Below, piece after piece: positions 42,403 to 51,393 of a stretch of DNA of 59,464 bases. The stretch spans positions 1 through 59,464 of the forward strand of contig NZ_LMVL02000012.1 in NCBI RefSeq assembly GCF_001541345.2, written 5' to 3'. Position numbers and translations under genes: made by a program. The first letter of the stretch is position 1; the number at the start of each line of letters is the position of its first letter. Source of the stretch: Gillisella vitis (lineage in GTDB: Bacteria > Pseudomonadota > Alphaproteobacteria > Rhizobiales > Rhizobiaceae). Under the pieces are notes generated by a model that saw only the letters and a program-made list of their open reading frames with translations, was not told the origin of the DNA and searched no databases.

Positions 42403-42630
42403 ATGAAGACCTTTATCGCAACAGTCGTGTTCGCAAGCCTGATCGGTGCATCGGCATCGTTTGCCGCAACCACGACAAAGACCACCACCCAGCCTGCCCA
42501 GACCACTGCGTCCACGCAGACGGCTGCGCAACTGAACTCGAGCGACAGCAGCCAGCAGTCTTCCAGCAGCGAATGGCAGTTCAAGGCTCCCACAAAGAAG
42601 CCGCATCACCGCAACGAATTTAACGGCTGA
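42403..42630 (+). CDS. Small secreted Ser/Thr-rich protein
   Basis: The 75-residue product has a signal peptide (MKTFIATVVFASLIGASASFA) and a mature part made almost wholly of Thr, Ser, Gln and Ala, ending in a basic KKPHHRNEFNG. The start at 42403 follows GGAGAG. Such low-complexity exported peptides are common in rhizobia and have no known function. Confidence 0.65.
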   Translation: MKTFIATVVFASLIGASASFAATTTKTTTQPAQTTASTQTAAQLNSSDSSQQSSSSEWQFKAPTKKPHHRNEFNG

Positions 42631-42699
42631 TTGCCGCGACCATCCCTGTCGGGACTCATCAGTAAGCGAAGCGCCGGTCTTTCGGCGTTTCGCCTGTTG

Positions 42700-43164
42700 T
42701 CACACAGCATAATCCACCGGCACCGCAGAACCGCTTTTCATCGTCTCCATCGAGATCGAGGCGGACACATCGAAAAGCTCGATACGCCGCACCAGCCGAC
42801 GATAGACAACGTCGTAATGCTCGACCCGTGGCAGGACAATCTTCAAGATATAATCATGATGGCCGGTCAGGCGATGCGCCTCGACAATTTCGGCGATATC
42901 GGTGATCGCCCGGCGAAATTCCTCAGTCCATTCATCGGTATGATGGGCGGTTTTTACCAAGGCATACACGGTTGTCGGCACGCCCACCTTGTCGCGATTA
43001 AGCACGGCGATCCGTCGCTCGATATACCCACCCTCTTCCAGCTTCTGAATCCGGCGCGAACAGGCCGAAACCGAAAGAGCAACCTTATCAGCCAGATCGC
43101 TCACGGCAATGGCGGCATCTCGTTGCAGCAGGTCCAGAATCTTTCTGTCTCTCTCATCAATCAC
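42700..43164 (-). CDS. Lrp/AsnC-family regulator
   Basis: The 154-residue protein has an N-terminal helix-turn-helix (AVSDLADKVALSVSACSRRI, about residues 19-38) and an ACT-like RAM domain (TGHHDYILKIVLPRVEHYDV). Lrp-type regulators sense amino acids. It is divergent from an amino acid racemase gene 175 bases away, its probable target. Confidence 0.9.
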   Translation of the reverse strand: MIDERDRKILDLLQRDAAIAVSDLADKVALSVSACSRRIQKLEEGGYIERRIAVLNRDKVGVPTTVYALVKTAHHTDEWTEEFRRAITDIAEIVEAHRLTGHHDYILKIVLPRVEHYDVVYRRLVRRIELFDVSASISMETMKSGSAVPVDYAV

Positions 43165-43338
43165 GCCTTAATTCTCCGCTCTTCAGGATAGACACGCAAA
43201 CTACACGCGCATTTCCAACCTTTCTCGCAATTTTCATGCAGAGCCTAACCCGATTTTCGAGAAATTTGCAAATCAACCGCTTCAATCCACTGGCATAGTT
43301 CTGTTCATCACCACCAAAGACACTAGGGGAACACGACT

Positions 43339-44052
43339 ATGCGGATGATCGGCTTGATTGGCGGAATGAGTTTTGAAAGCTCGGCGGTTTACTATCGGCT
43401 TATCAACGAAGCGGTTCGCCATCAGTTGGGCGGTTTGGCATCGGCTGAAATCGTCATGCGGTCAGTCGATTTTTCGCAGATCGTTGGCTACCAGAAGGCA
43501 GGCCGTTGGGATCTGGCGGAAAAGGTGCTGGGCGATGCCGCTGCGGCCCTGGAGCGCGCCGGTGCCGAATGCGTGCTGATCTGCACCAACACCATGCATC
43601 TGATTGCCGATGCCGTGGCAGCGCGTGTTTCCGTGCCGCTTATTCATATTGTAGATGCAACAGCCCAGGCCATCAAAGACGCTGGCTTCAAACGGCCCCT
43701 GCTGCTCGCCACCCGCTACACGATGGAGCATGGCTTTTACACCGATCGCATGCGCGCCCTCGGCCTGCTGCCCATGGTGCCATGCTCAGAGGATCGCGGC
43801 ACTGTCCATGATGTGATTTTCGACGAACTCTGCGCTGGCCGGGTCGAACAACAATCGCGGGCGGCCTATCAGTCGATCATAGAAAAGGCCAAGGCAGACG
43901 GTGCCGATTGCGTCATTCTCGGCTGCACCGAGATTTGCCTTTTGCTCAATCCAAACGATCTTTGCCTGCCGGGCTTTGATTCCACCGCCATTCATTGTGG
44001 GTCTGCGGTAGAGTTTTCGCTTACTCCGCAAGAGGTTAAGAAGATCGCCTGA
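43339..44052 (+). CDS. Aspartate/glutamate racemase family enzyme
   Basis: The 237-residue protein has the family opening GLIGGMSFESSAVYYRLINE and the two catalytic cysteines in CTNTMH (about residue 82) and LGCTEICLLL (about residue 195). It should interconvert D and L forms of an acidic or other amino acid without a cofactor. AGGGGA precedes the ATG. A terminator follows. The divergent Lrp regulator probably controls it. Confidence 0.9.
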   Translation: MRMIGLIGGMSFESSAVYYRLINEAVRHQLGGLASAEIVMRSVDFSQIVGYQKAGRWDLAEKVLGDAAAALERAGAECVLICTNTMHLIADAVAARVSVPLIHIVDATAQAIKDAGFKRPLLLATRYTMEHGFYTDRMRALGLLPMVPCSEDRGTVHDVIFDELCAGRVEQQSRAAYQSIIEKAKADGADCVILGCTEICLLLNPNDLCLPGFDSTAIHCGSAVEFSLTPQEVKKIA

Positions 44053-44056
44053 ACGC

Positions 44057-44091
44057 ATTGACTGCGGTTTGTTGATCGCAGTCAATTTTTT
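44057..44091 (+). terminator. Intrinsic terminator of the racemase gene
   Basis: ATTGACTGCG and CGCAGTCAAT form a perfect 10-base stem followed by a T run. It lies five bases after the stop codon. Confidence 0.9.
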
Positions 44092-44100
44092 GCTTGATTT

Positions 44101-44116
44101 GGAAACGATCATTTCC
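44101..44116. promoter_or_regulatory. Near-palindromic TetR operator
   Basis: GGAAACGATCATTTCC is a 16-base palindrome with one mismatched pair, ending 7 bases before the TetR start codon. It is probably the autoregulatory site. Confidence 0.55.
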
Positions 44117-44122
44117 TATTGT

Positions 44123-44743
44123 ATGACCATGATGAACCAGCCAACAAAATCCGGCAGACCAGCGGGTCGCCCTCGGGAATTCGACACGGACGTGGCGCTG
44201 GACGCTGCCTTGGTGGTGTTTTCCGAACGCGGCTATCAGGCCGCCTCGATCAGTGAACTTGCCGAAGCCATGGGGTTAACGGCAGGCAGTATCTACAAAG
44301 CGTTCGGCGACAAGCGCGGCGTTTTTCTGGCCGCCTTCGACCGCTATTGGTCGGTACGCCATGCGATGATCCTGAAGCGCATGGCACCGCTTAAGACCGG
44401 GCGGGAAAAGCTATTTGCCCTTTTGCAGCATTATGCCGAACACGCCCATGGCGCGGCAGGCAAGCGTGGCTGCCTCGTCGTCGGCGGCGCCAATGATCTG
44501 GCCTTGCTGGATGCGGAAGCCTCCGCCCGGGTCGAACAGGCGTTTACCGCCAACCAGCAACGCTTGAAGGACCAGATTGTCACCGGACAGGCCGATGGCT
44601 CGATCCGAGCCGATCTTAATGCCGATGTCATCTCCAGCGCCCTGCTCTGCCTGACGATGGGCATGCGCGTGGTCGGCAAGACAGGCCGGACAGAAGACGA
44701 GATGCAGGCCGTGGCGCAAGCGGCACTGCGGCTTTTGGACTGA
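44123..44743 (+). CDS. TetR-family regulator next to MFS gene
   Basis: The 206-residue protein has a basic start (GRPAGRPREFDTDVALDAAL), a TetR helix-turn-helix (SISELAEAMGLTAGSIYKAF) and a C-terminal helical domain. Start codons at 44123, 44129 and 44132 are all possible. None has a clear ribosome site, so the mRNA may be nearly leaderless. The MFS exporter gene follows 173 bases later, so this is likely its repressor. Confidence 0.88.
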   Translation: MTMMNQPTKSGRPAGRPREFDTDVALDAALVVFSERGYQAASISELAEAMGLTAGSIYKAFGDKRGVFLAAFDRYWSVRHAMILKRMAPLKTGREKLFALLQHYAEHAHGAAGKRGCLVVGGANDLALLDAEASARVEQAFTANQQRLKDQIVTGQADGSIRADLNADVISSALLCLTMGMRVVGKTGRTEDEMQAVAQAALRLLD

Positions 44744-44798
44744 ACAGGATTTCATCCGTTACCGCATTGCGCAGCAGCATGGTGCGGTGAGGTTAGCC

Positions 44799-44825
44799 GT
44801 AACACTTTCTATTCGCTGAACCATT
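44799..44825. repeat. Degenerate palindromic repeat, copy E
   Basis: GTAACACTTT followed by CTATTCGCTG matches the linker module of copy D (GTAACACTTTATATCCGCTG). The flanking hairpins have decayed. It lies between the TetR and MFS genes. Confidence 0.5.
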
Positions 44826-44916
44826 CAACAGGCACTCACTCACACCAGTCCCCGCTCACACCAGTACCATGGTGTCCTCCCAAAACCATGGCGCCCCAAG
44901 CCGAGAAGCAACCACC

Positions 44917-46131
44917 ATGACCCTTTCCAGCCCGCTTTTGCGGCATGACGCAGAACACGCTCTATCACCAGTCCTGACCTTTATCTTCGCCCTGGCCTGC
45001 GGGCTTATCGCCGCCAATCTCTATTACGGCCAGCCGCTGGCCGGGCCGATCAGCGCGGATTTGGGGTTCTCGCCCCAGGCAACGGGCCTGATCGTCACCC
45101 TCACCCAACTCGGTTACTGTCTCGGCCTGCTGCTGCTGGTGCCGCTGGGTGATCTGATCGAAAACCGCAAGCTGGTGATCATCCTGATTGGTCTTGCCGC
45201 GCTGGCCCTGCTGGGCGGTGCGCTTTCGACCTCACCGGGCCTTTTTCTGCTGGCCTGCCTTGGTATTGGCCTTGCCTCCGCAGCCGCCCAGGTTCTGGTT
45301 CCCTTTGCCGCCAGCATGGCGCCGGATGCCTCGCGCGGACGGGTTGTCGGCAATGTCATGAGCGGGCTGCTCTGCGGCATCATGCTGGCGCGGCCCATTG
45401 CCAGCTTCATCGCCGAGGCATCCTCCTGGCATGTCATCTACGTCCTTTCGGCGGTCGCGATGCTCGGACTGATGGTGGTGCTCGGCATGACCCTGCCCCG
45501 TCGCCAACCCCATGCGCAGATCGGCTATGGCGCCCTTTTGTCCTCCATGGCCCACATGGCGCTGACCAACCGCGTGCTCCAGCGCCGGGCGCTTTATCAG
45601 GCCGGCATGTTCGGTGCCTTCAGCCTGTTCTGGACCACGACGCCGCTGCTGCTGTCTGGCCCGCATTTTGGCCTGAGCCAAAATGGTATCGCGCTGTTTG
45701 CACTCGCCGGGGCATCTGGTGCCATTGCCTCCCCCATTGCCGGACGGATGGCCGATCGCGGCCTGACCCGGCAGATTTCCATCGGTGCCATGGTCATGGG
45801 CATCGCTGCGTTCCTGCTTGGCCGTTATGCTATTGAAACCTCGCCGATCACCGGCGTGATCTGCCTGACACTCGCCGCCATTACCCTGGATTTCGGTGTG
45901 CAAGCCAATCTGATCAGCGGCCAGCGCATCATCTATTCGATGACAGCCGCCCACCGCAGCCGGCTCAACGGCATCTATATGGCGACATTCTTTCTTGGCG
46001 GAGCGCTTGGCTCAGCCATCGGCGGCTGGGCCTATGCGACAGGCGGATGGTCGCTGACCGCCTGGATCGGCCTTTGCTTTCCCGCCGCCTCGCTTGTGCT
46101 GCTGCTGACGGAACACCAGCAAACGGCCTAA
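44917..46131 (+). CDS. MFS exporter
   Basis: The 404-residue protein has twelve predicted helices and MFS motif A in the second loop (PLGDLIENRKLVI). The first helix has AANLYYGQPLAGPISADLGF, typical of the YgaY/YnfM-like drug or metabolite exporter group. It is probably a small-molecule exporter under the upstream TetR regulator. The ATG at 44917 is chosen because the earlier in-frame start gives a polar leader. Confidence 0.87.
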   Translation: MTLSSPLLRHDAEHALSPVLTFIFALACGLIAANLYYGQPLAGPISADLGFSPQATGLIVTLTQLGYCLGLLLLVPLGDLIENRKLVIILIGLAALALLGGALSTSPGLFLLACLGIGLASAAAQVLVPFAASMAPDASRGRVVGNVMSGLLCGIMLARPIASFIAEASSWHVIYVLSAVAMLGLMVVLGMTLPRRQPHAQIGYGALLSSMAHMALTNRVLQRRALYQAGMFGAFSLFWTTTPLLLSGPHFGLSQNGIALFALAGASGAIASPIAGRMADRGLTRQISIGAMVMGIAAFLLGRYAIETSPITGVICLTLAAITLDFGVQANLISGQRIIYSMTAAHRSRLNGIYMATFFLGGALGSAIGGWAYATGGWSLTAWIGLCFPAASLVLLLTEHQQTA

Positions 46132-46152
46132 AATCTAAAGAGCCTAATAGGA

Positions 46153-46184
46153 AGCGCCGTGCGTTTTATAAAACGCACGGCGCT
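46153..46184. repeat. Palindromic repeat, hairpin half (copy F)
   Basis: Arms AGCGCCGTGCGTTTTA and TAAAACGCACGGCGCT form a perfect 16+16 palindrome, followed by GCAACGGTTTAAATT. This matches the GTGCGTTTTATAAAACG part of copy D. It lies between convergent MFS and chemoreceptor genes and can act as a bidirectional terminator. Confidence 0.8.
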
Positions 46185-46209
46185 GCAACGGTTTAAATTT
46201 ACTCAGTTT

Positions 46210-47985
46210 TTAAAACTCGCTCCAGCCGCCGGATTGAGATGCGACAGAACCCGCCACCTTCGACATCAACTCTCGTGCGGGCGATGTCGTGGGCCGATGT
46301 GCTGACGTCGCCGCGCCAAGCTGGCGTGACGAAGGCCTCATGCCGGTTCCACCCAGCTGGAACTTTTCAATCAACTCACGCAGACGCGCCGTTTCCTGGG
46401 CAAGCGATGCGCTGGCCGCATTTGTCTCTTCCACCATCGCCGCGTTTTGTTGTGTCACCTGATCCATCTGGTTGACGGCCGCATTGACTTCGGAAAGCCC
46501 GGTGGCCTGCTCGCGAGCCGAACTGGTAATGGCTTCCATATGTTCATTGACCGCAACGATATTCTGCTGGATCGTCCGAAGCGCCTCGCCCGTTTCGCTC
46601 ACCAGTCTTACCCCGGTGCTGACCTCGTTTGAAGAATTGCGGATCAGTTCCTTGATTTCCTTGGCGGCCTGAGCGGATCTTTGCGCCAGTTCGCGAACCT
46701 CTTGTGCGACCACGGCGAAGCCCTTGCCTGCTTCACCGGCACGAGCCGCCTCGACACCGGCATTCAGCGCCAGCAGATTAGTCTGGAAAGCGATTTCGTC
46801 GATCACCCCAATGATATTGGAAATCTGATTGGACGAATTTTCAATGCGCGACATCGCGCCAACCGCATCCTCAACCACCTTTGAAGAGCGCACCGCATTG
46901 TCGCTGGCTGTCGATGCCGAATGACGGGCTTCTTCTGCACGTTTTGATGCATTCGAGACATTGACGGTAATTTCGTCAAGCGCCGCAGCGGTCTCTTCCA
47001 GGGAGGCGGCCTGCTGCTCGGTCCGCTTGGACAGATCTTCTGCGCTCTGGCTGATTTCGCGCGTGCCATTGTCGATCTGACTGGTTGAATGCGCCACCGC
47101 GCCAAGCGTGTTGCGCATCTGGAGCAACGCATCATTCATCGTGCGGCGCAGTTCTTCAAAATCCGGCGCAAACGGGTTGTCCAGAGTGAAGGTCAAATCA
47201 CCCTGCGCCAGCCGCGTCAGGGCAGTGCCAATCGCATTGACCGCATTCACTCTTTCTGTCACGTCAGTGGCAAACTTGACCACCTTTGTAACCTTGCCCT
47301 TGGCATCAAGGATCGGGTTATAGGCGGCATTGATCACCACCTTCTTTCCATTCCTGCCGTAGCGAATGAACTCTGCCGATTGAACTTCACCGCGGCGCAA
47401 GCCAGCCCAGAACTCCTGGTAAGCGGTGGATTTTGCGTATTCGGGGTCAACCAGCATGCTGTGGTGGCGACCCTTTATGTCGTCCAGTTTATAATCAATC
47501 GCTTTGAGAAAGTTTTCGTTGGCGGTGACGATCTCACCTTCCGTGGTAAACTCGATAATGCCTTGAGAACGGCTGATCGCCATCATCTGCCCCTGGTAAT
47601 CCAGGTTCTGCAATCGCTCCTTGGCATTGGCCCACTCGACAACAAAGCCAGTTGTCTTTCCACTTTCGCGCAGCGGCGTGACGATGAGATCGAATGCGCG
47701 GTGACCAACCCAAATCGTCGCCCGGTGCTGCGTTTTGAGAGCAGCCAGCATATTGCGCTGATGGGAAGGGTTTTTGTGAAAAATATCGATATTGCTGCCA
47801 ATCAGCTTATTGAAATCAAAGCGTGGAAGTTCCTTCTTGAGGTCGGATTCGGCTTCCTTAAGCAGTTCCATGACGGATTCGTTCATATAGCGAATATTAA
47901 GATCAGCGTCCGAGATCATAATATTGGCGGTAATCAGCTTCAAAGATTGAGTCTGCATCCGAGCGGCACTAGAAATTCCAAACAT
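46210..47985 (-). CDS. Soluble chemoreceptor with CheR pentapeptide
   Basis: The 591-residue methyl-accepting protein has no membrane segment. It has an N-terminal PAS-like domain (about 15-120), a second PAS domain (about 140-250; IIEFTTEGEIVTANENFLKA) and a HAMP-like region. A signalling coiled coil with tip EIAFQTNLLALNAGVEAARAG follows, then a Ser/Thr-rich linker ending GGWSEF. The last residues fit the x-W-x-x-F pentapeptide that tethers CheR and CheB. It is a distant paralog of the receptor at 35293-36969. Confidence 0.92.
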   Translation of the reverse strand: MFGISSAARMQTQSLKLITANIMISDADLNIRYMNESVMELLKEAESDLKKELPRFDFNKLIGSNIDIFHKNPSHQRNMLAALKTQHRATIWVGHRAFDLIVTPLRESGKTTGFVVEWANAKERLQNLDYQGQMMAISRSQGIIEFTTEGEIVTANENFLKAIDYKLDDIKGRHHSMLVDPEYAKSTAYQEFWAGLRRGEVQSAEFIRYGRNGKKVVINAAYNPILDAKGKVTKVVKFATDVTERVNAVNAIGTALTRLAQGDLTFTLDNPFAPDFEELRRTMNDALLQMRNTLGAVAHSTSQIDNGTREISQSAEDLSKRTEQQAASLEETAAALDEITVNVSNASKRAEEARHSASTASDNAVRSSKVVEDAVGAMSRIENSSNQISNIIGVIDEIAFQTNLLALNAGVEAARAGEAGKGFAVVAQEVRELAQRSAQAAKEIKELIRNSSNEVSTGVRLVSETGEALRTIQQNIVAVNEHMEAITSSAREQATGLSEVNAAVNQMDQVTQQNAAMVEETNAASASLAQETARLRELIEKFQLGGTGMRPSSRQLGAATSAHRPTTSPARELMSKVAGSVASQSGGWSEF

Positions 47986-48427
47986 TACGTGTAGTCCCTT
48001 TCCGACGAAGTGAGGAAGGCGCGAGAACAGGCTCTGTTCTGTCTAGAGCGTCGCGGATACCAACCAAAATGACATTGCCAGCATGAAGTGTAGCCGCAAT
48101 CCCCCTATAATCTATTAATAAATTAGCTAATTCAAAATCTACAACACGTGAAAAAATTTCAAAAATTATAAAATTAAATCAAATACTTAAATAATATATC
48201 CTTGATAAAACGCAGGACGCGGTGCCATTCGACCATGCATGATGGTTGGCTTTTTTTAGTCCAGAACCAGTCTGGCTCGCGTCAATGTCTGGCGTTATCA
48301 AAGAACCAATTCGGTATGGTCTGGTCGTGCGCCATAGATGGCGCACGGCGCTCTCGCTCTTTATATATGTGGGATAATTTTCTCCTTAAATCCACGCCGA
48401 TTTAGGAAACTATGCAGGCGTTCAGTC
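47986..48427. other. Promoter region and repeat
   Basis: AT-rich sequence upstream of the chemoreceptor is followed by palindromic repeat copy C, which reaches to the stop of the HxlR gene. No gene is apparent. Confidence 0.45.
48326..48417. repeat. Dispersed palindromic repeat, copy C
   Basis: The hairpin GTGCGCCATAGATGGCGCAC leads into CGGCGCTCTCGCTCTTTATAT and then an imperfect hairpin from GATAATTTTCTCCTTAAAT to ATTTAGGAAACTATGCAG. It has the order and sequence of copies B and D. It ends 10 bases from the stop of the HxlR gene. Confidence 0.75.
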
Positions 48428-48838
48428 TCAAACATTCTGCATATCGAACCGAGCGCGAGCCTCGACCACGCGGCCATGATTGTCGATGGCAAATTCCACT
48501 AGGTGTTTGAGTGAAAATACCAGCTGCTCACCCATCTCCGTCAGACCATATTCTACGCTGGGCGGCTTGGTGGGAAAAACCCGCCGGTGGACATAACCAT
48601 CGCGTTGCAGGTCTCTCAGGGTCTGGGTCAGCATACGCTGCGAAATATCCGGCACCAGGCGTCGAAGCTCACCGAAGCGATAGGGTTTCTCGGCAAGCGA
48701 ACCTAGAATGAGCGTCGACCATTTGTCGCCGACATGGGAAATAACCGAGCGCACCGGGCAATTGTCTTCCGCCCGCTTGCTTTTGCTTACCCCCCTCGCC
48801 GTTGTCTGCGAGAGCGCGCGCTGCGTGACATCGTTCAT
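48428..48838 (-). CDS. HxlR-family regulator
   Basis: The 136-residue protein has the HxlR winged helix (CPVRSVISHVGDKWSTLILG, then FGELRRLVPDISQRMLTQTL, and the wing YVHRRVFPTKPPSVEYGLTE). The Cys in NCPVR corresponds to the redox- or quinone-reactive cysteine of YodB/QorR regulators. It is divergent from a quinone reductase-like gene and has an inverted repeat just upstream of its start, fitting a quinone-responsive repressor of that gene and itself. Confidence 0.9.
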   Translation of the reverse strand: MNDVTQRALSQTTARGVSKSKRAEDNCPVRSVISHVGDKWSTLILGSLAEKPYRFGELRRLVPDISQRMLTQTLRDLQRDGYVHRRVFPTKPPSVEYGLTEMGEQLVFSLKHLVEFAIDNHGRVVEARARFDMQNV

Positions 48839-48846
48839 GATGGTAC

Positions 48847-48864
48847 CCTTTCTGTAACCAAAGG
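48847..48864. promoter_or_regulatory. Inverted repeat upstream of HxlR gene
   Basis: CCTTT-N8-AAAGG lies 9 bases upstream of the HxlR start, a probable autoregulatory operator. The site is short, so the call is tentative. Confidence 0.45.
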
Positions 48865-48961
48865 TGCTAAAACTGCCTTCTTTACAGCAGTTTCAAAAGA
48901 CTGATTATAGTGCTGGTCTCAAATTGAGAGCAACAAGATAATAGGGTATAGAGTTTTACAG

Positions 48962-49060
48962 TCCGTGCGTTTTATAAAACGTGGAGACAGCTCTGTAACA
49001 CTTTATATCCGCTGGATAATTTTCCCTTCAACCAATTCCGGTTCAGGGAATTATGCAGGA
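48962..49060. repeat. Dispersed palindromic repeat, copy D
   Basis: A decayed hairpin GTGCGTTTTATAAAACG is followed by CTCTGTAACACTTTATATCC, the linker CGCTGGATAATT and a second hairpin ending GGGAATTATGCAGGAG. The copy fills most of the qorB-like gene's leader; its last bases contain AGGAG about 12 bases before the start codon. Confidence 0.8.
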
Positions 49061-49076
49061 GCTGGGATAGAGAAAT

Positions 49077-49952
49077 ATGACCAAAATACTGATTACCGGA
49101 GCGTCTGGAAAGCTTGGAAGACTTGTCATCAACCATCTGCTGGAAAGCCAGAATATTGCCGCTGCTGATATCGTCGCTGCCAGCCGCAACCCGTCGGGCT
49201 TGGCGGATCTTACCGCGAAGGGCATCGAAACGCGACGAGCCGACTTCACCGATCCGGCATCGCTTGACCAGGCCTTTTCAGGCATCGACCGGCTGTTGAT
49301 CATTTCCACCGACGCCATTGGTTCGCGCGTCGAGCAACACAAGGCAGCGATTGCCGCCGCGGCCAATGCCAAAGTCGGCCGGATTTTCTACACATCCATG
49401 CCAAATCCGGACACATCCAAGATCCTGTTTGCCCCCGAACATGCGCAGACCGAACAGGCCATCAAGGCTTCGGGCCTCGCCTATACGATTTTGCGCAACA
49501 ACTGGTACATGGAAAATCTGTTTCTGACGCTGCCATCGGCTCTGGCCAGCGGCCAGTGGCATACATCCGCCGGAGAGGGCAAGACCGCCTATATCGCCCG
49601 AGAGGACATTGCCCGCGCCATTGCCAGCGCTCTGGCCAAGCCTGTGGCCGAAAACATCATCTATACGCTCAGCGGCAGCCGCGCCTATAGTAACAGAGAG
49701 ATTGCCGCTCTCGCCGAAAAAGCCACGGGCAAGCCGCTTGCCGTGGTCGACATCACCGACCAGCAGTTGGAAGACGGCATGGTCGCTGCCGGCGTTCCCA
49801 AACCCGTAGCGCCGGTGTTCGCCTCAATCGATACGGCCATCCGCGCCGGTGACCTGGATGTGATAACCGATGACGCGCAAAGCTTGTCGGGTCATCCATT
49901 GCTGTCGCTAGAGGCCTTCATCGAAGCAAACAAGACCTCCCTCATCGGCTGA
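49077..49952 (+). CDS. qorB: NAD(P)H:quinone reductase QorB-like
   Basis: The 291-residue protein is an NmrA-like atypical short-chain dehydrogenase with TGASGKLGRLVINHLL as nucleotide-binding loop, then AASRNPSGLADL, and a YTSMPNPD segment. It matches QorB/YtfG-type quinone reductases. It should reduce quinones with NAD(P)H and limit redox cycling. It is divergent from the HxlR regulator, the order known for QorR-type pairs. The start follows AGGAG provided by the palindromic repeat. Confidence 0.85.
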   Translation: MTKILITGASGKLGRLVINHLLESQNIAAADIVAASRNPSGLADLTAKGIETRRADFTDPASLDQAFSGIDRLLIISTDAIGSRVEQHKAAIAAAANAKVGRIFYTSMPNPDTSKILFAPEHAQTEQAIKASGLAYTILRNNWYMENLFLTLPSALASGQWHTSAGEGKTAYIAREDIARAIASALAKPVAENIIYTLSGSRAYSNREIAALAEKATGKPLAVVDITDQQLEDGMVAAGVPKPVAPVFASIDTAIRAGDLDVITDDAQSLSGHPLLSLEAFIEANKTSLIG

Positions 49953-50076
49953 TCGATCCATATCGACCACCGAGACAGGCTCCCGTGACCTCAGAATGAC
50001 GCCAAGCAATCTCTGCTCAGCATGGCGTCATTCTGGATGGCCCATCTGGAATTTCTGGATAAATGGCACGCGGACT

Positions 50077-50829
50077 TCAAACCAGCTCGCCACAGGCCCG
50101 GCGAAAACGCCGAACGGTTTCGGCCATGCCGAATTCCAGCGCGTCCGCCGTCAGCGCATGACCGATAGACACCTCGGCCAGGAACGGAATTCGCTCCGCC
50201 AGCGCAGGGAGGTTGGCGACTGTCAGGTCATGACCGCCATTGACGCCCATGCCCTGAGCATGCGCCGCATCAGCGGTTGCCCCCAGAAGCGAAAGTTCCC
50301 GAGCCGCTTTTTCCGGCGCGTCGTAGCAGCCGCCATACGGCCCGGTGTAAAGCTCGATCCGGTCGGCGCCGGTCGCCTTGGCCGTGGCAACCGCCTGTGC
50401 ATTCCCATCGCCATCAGCAAACAGGGAAACCCGCATGCCTGCCGCCTTCAATCGCGCAACGACATCTGTCAAAAACACTTGATGCGCGGCGAAATCCCAG
50501 CCATGATCAGATGTAGCCTGAGACGGGTCATCCGGGACCAAAGTCACCTGCTCCGGCTGCGCTTCTTCGCAAAGCTGTAGAAAATCTTCGCTGGGATAAC
50601 CCTCGATATTGAACTCGGCCTTTGGAAACTCGTCATCGATCAACGCCCGCAGCAGCGGCAGGTCGCTGAACCGGACATGTCGCTGGTCGGGCCGCGGATG
50701 AACCGTCAGGCCTTGGGCACCAGCCTGAAGCGCCAGGCGACCGAAATGCCGGACATCCGGCCAGGGAAGATCGCGCCGGTTCCGCAGCATGGCGATGGCA
50801 TTCAAATTGACGGATAATTTTGCTGGCAT
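50077..50829 (-). CDS. pdxJ: Pyridoxine 5'-phosphate synthase
   Basis: The 250-residue TIM-barrel enzyme matches PdxJ: it starts LSVNLNAIAMLRNRRDLPWP, has GLTVHPRPDQRHVR, ERVTLVPD-type strand (here QVTLVPDDPSQATSDHGWD), ELYTGPYG and GHDLTVANLP, and ends with SIGHALTADALEFGM. It condenses 1-deoxyxylulose 5-phosphate with the PdxA product to form pyridoxine phosphate in vitamin B6 synthesis. The ATG at 50829 was chosen; the frame extends upstream without pattern. Confidence 0.95.
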   Translation of the reverse strand: MPAKLSVNLNAIAMLRNRRDLPWPDVRHFGRLALQAGAQGLTVHPRPDQRHVRFSDLPLLRALIDDEFPKAEFNIEGYPSEDFLQLCEEAQPEQVTLVPDDPSQATSDHGWDFAAHQVFLTDVVARLKAAGMRVSLFADGDGNAQAVATAKATGADRIELYTGPYGGCYDAPEKAARELSLLGATADAAHAQGMGVNGGHDLTVANLPALAERIPFLAEVSIGHALTADALEFGMAETVRRFRRACGELV

Positions 50830-51393
50830 TGGCGAAACCCGTTTTCTTGCTGCGGCGCTCCAAGTCCGCACCCCGACGGTCATCGCCGTCCATCCACTTC
50901 TGTAAAACCTTGACGCAGAAAAGACCAACGAGATTATGCAATAAATCGATGGAAATTGATGATCGGTCGCCAGAAATTACCGGATAAAATGGGGACTTGC
51001 TTTGCTGCCCCCTGTTTTGGGCCAACCGAACCGTAAATCCATCTGGGGTGAACAGCACTGGCAAGCGTGAAAGCGTGTTCGAATCTTGATGTCCGAAAAA
51101 TGACCGCGAAGAAAACATCCGAAGCCCTAAAAACCATGGGTTTGAATTTTAGTAAAACTGATGATAATATTACAAACAAGTGTTTAGATCGAACACCTTC
51201 AGATCGGACATCATCACGTTTTGGAAATTCTTTAGCGGGGGCTTCAAGTATTTCCAGGTTTCGAGAACAAAGCGACCACCTCTCCAGGGTAGTAAAATAG
51301 AATACCGCAACCACCGGAGAGATCAACCGAGAACGATATTGGAACGAAATGAAAATATTTCCCGACATTATCGGGACAAGGGGGACTTATCGC
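50830..51393. other. Divergent spacer, pdxJ and MerR-LuxR gene
   Basis: 564 bases of mixed AT content lie between the divergent genes. Several short frames on both strands are open, none with a good start or composition. Promoters for both genes must lie here. Confidence 0.4.
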
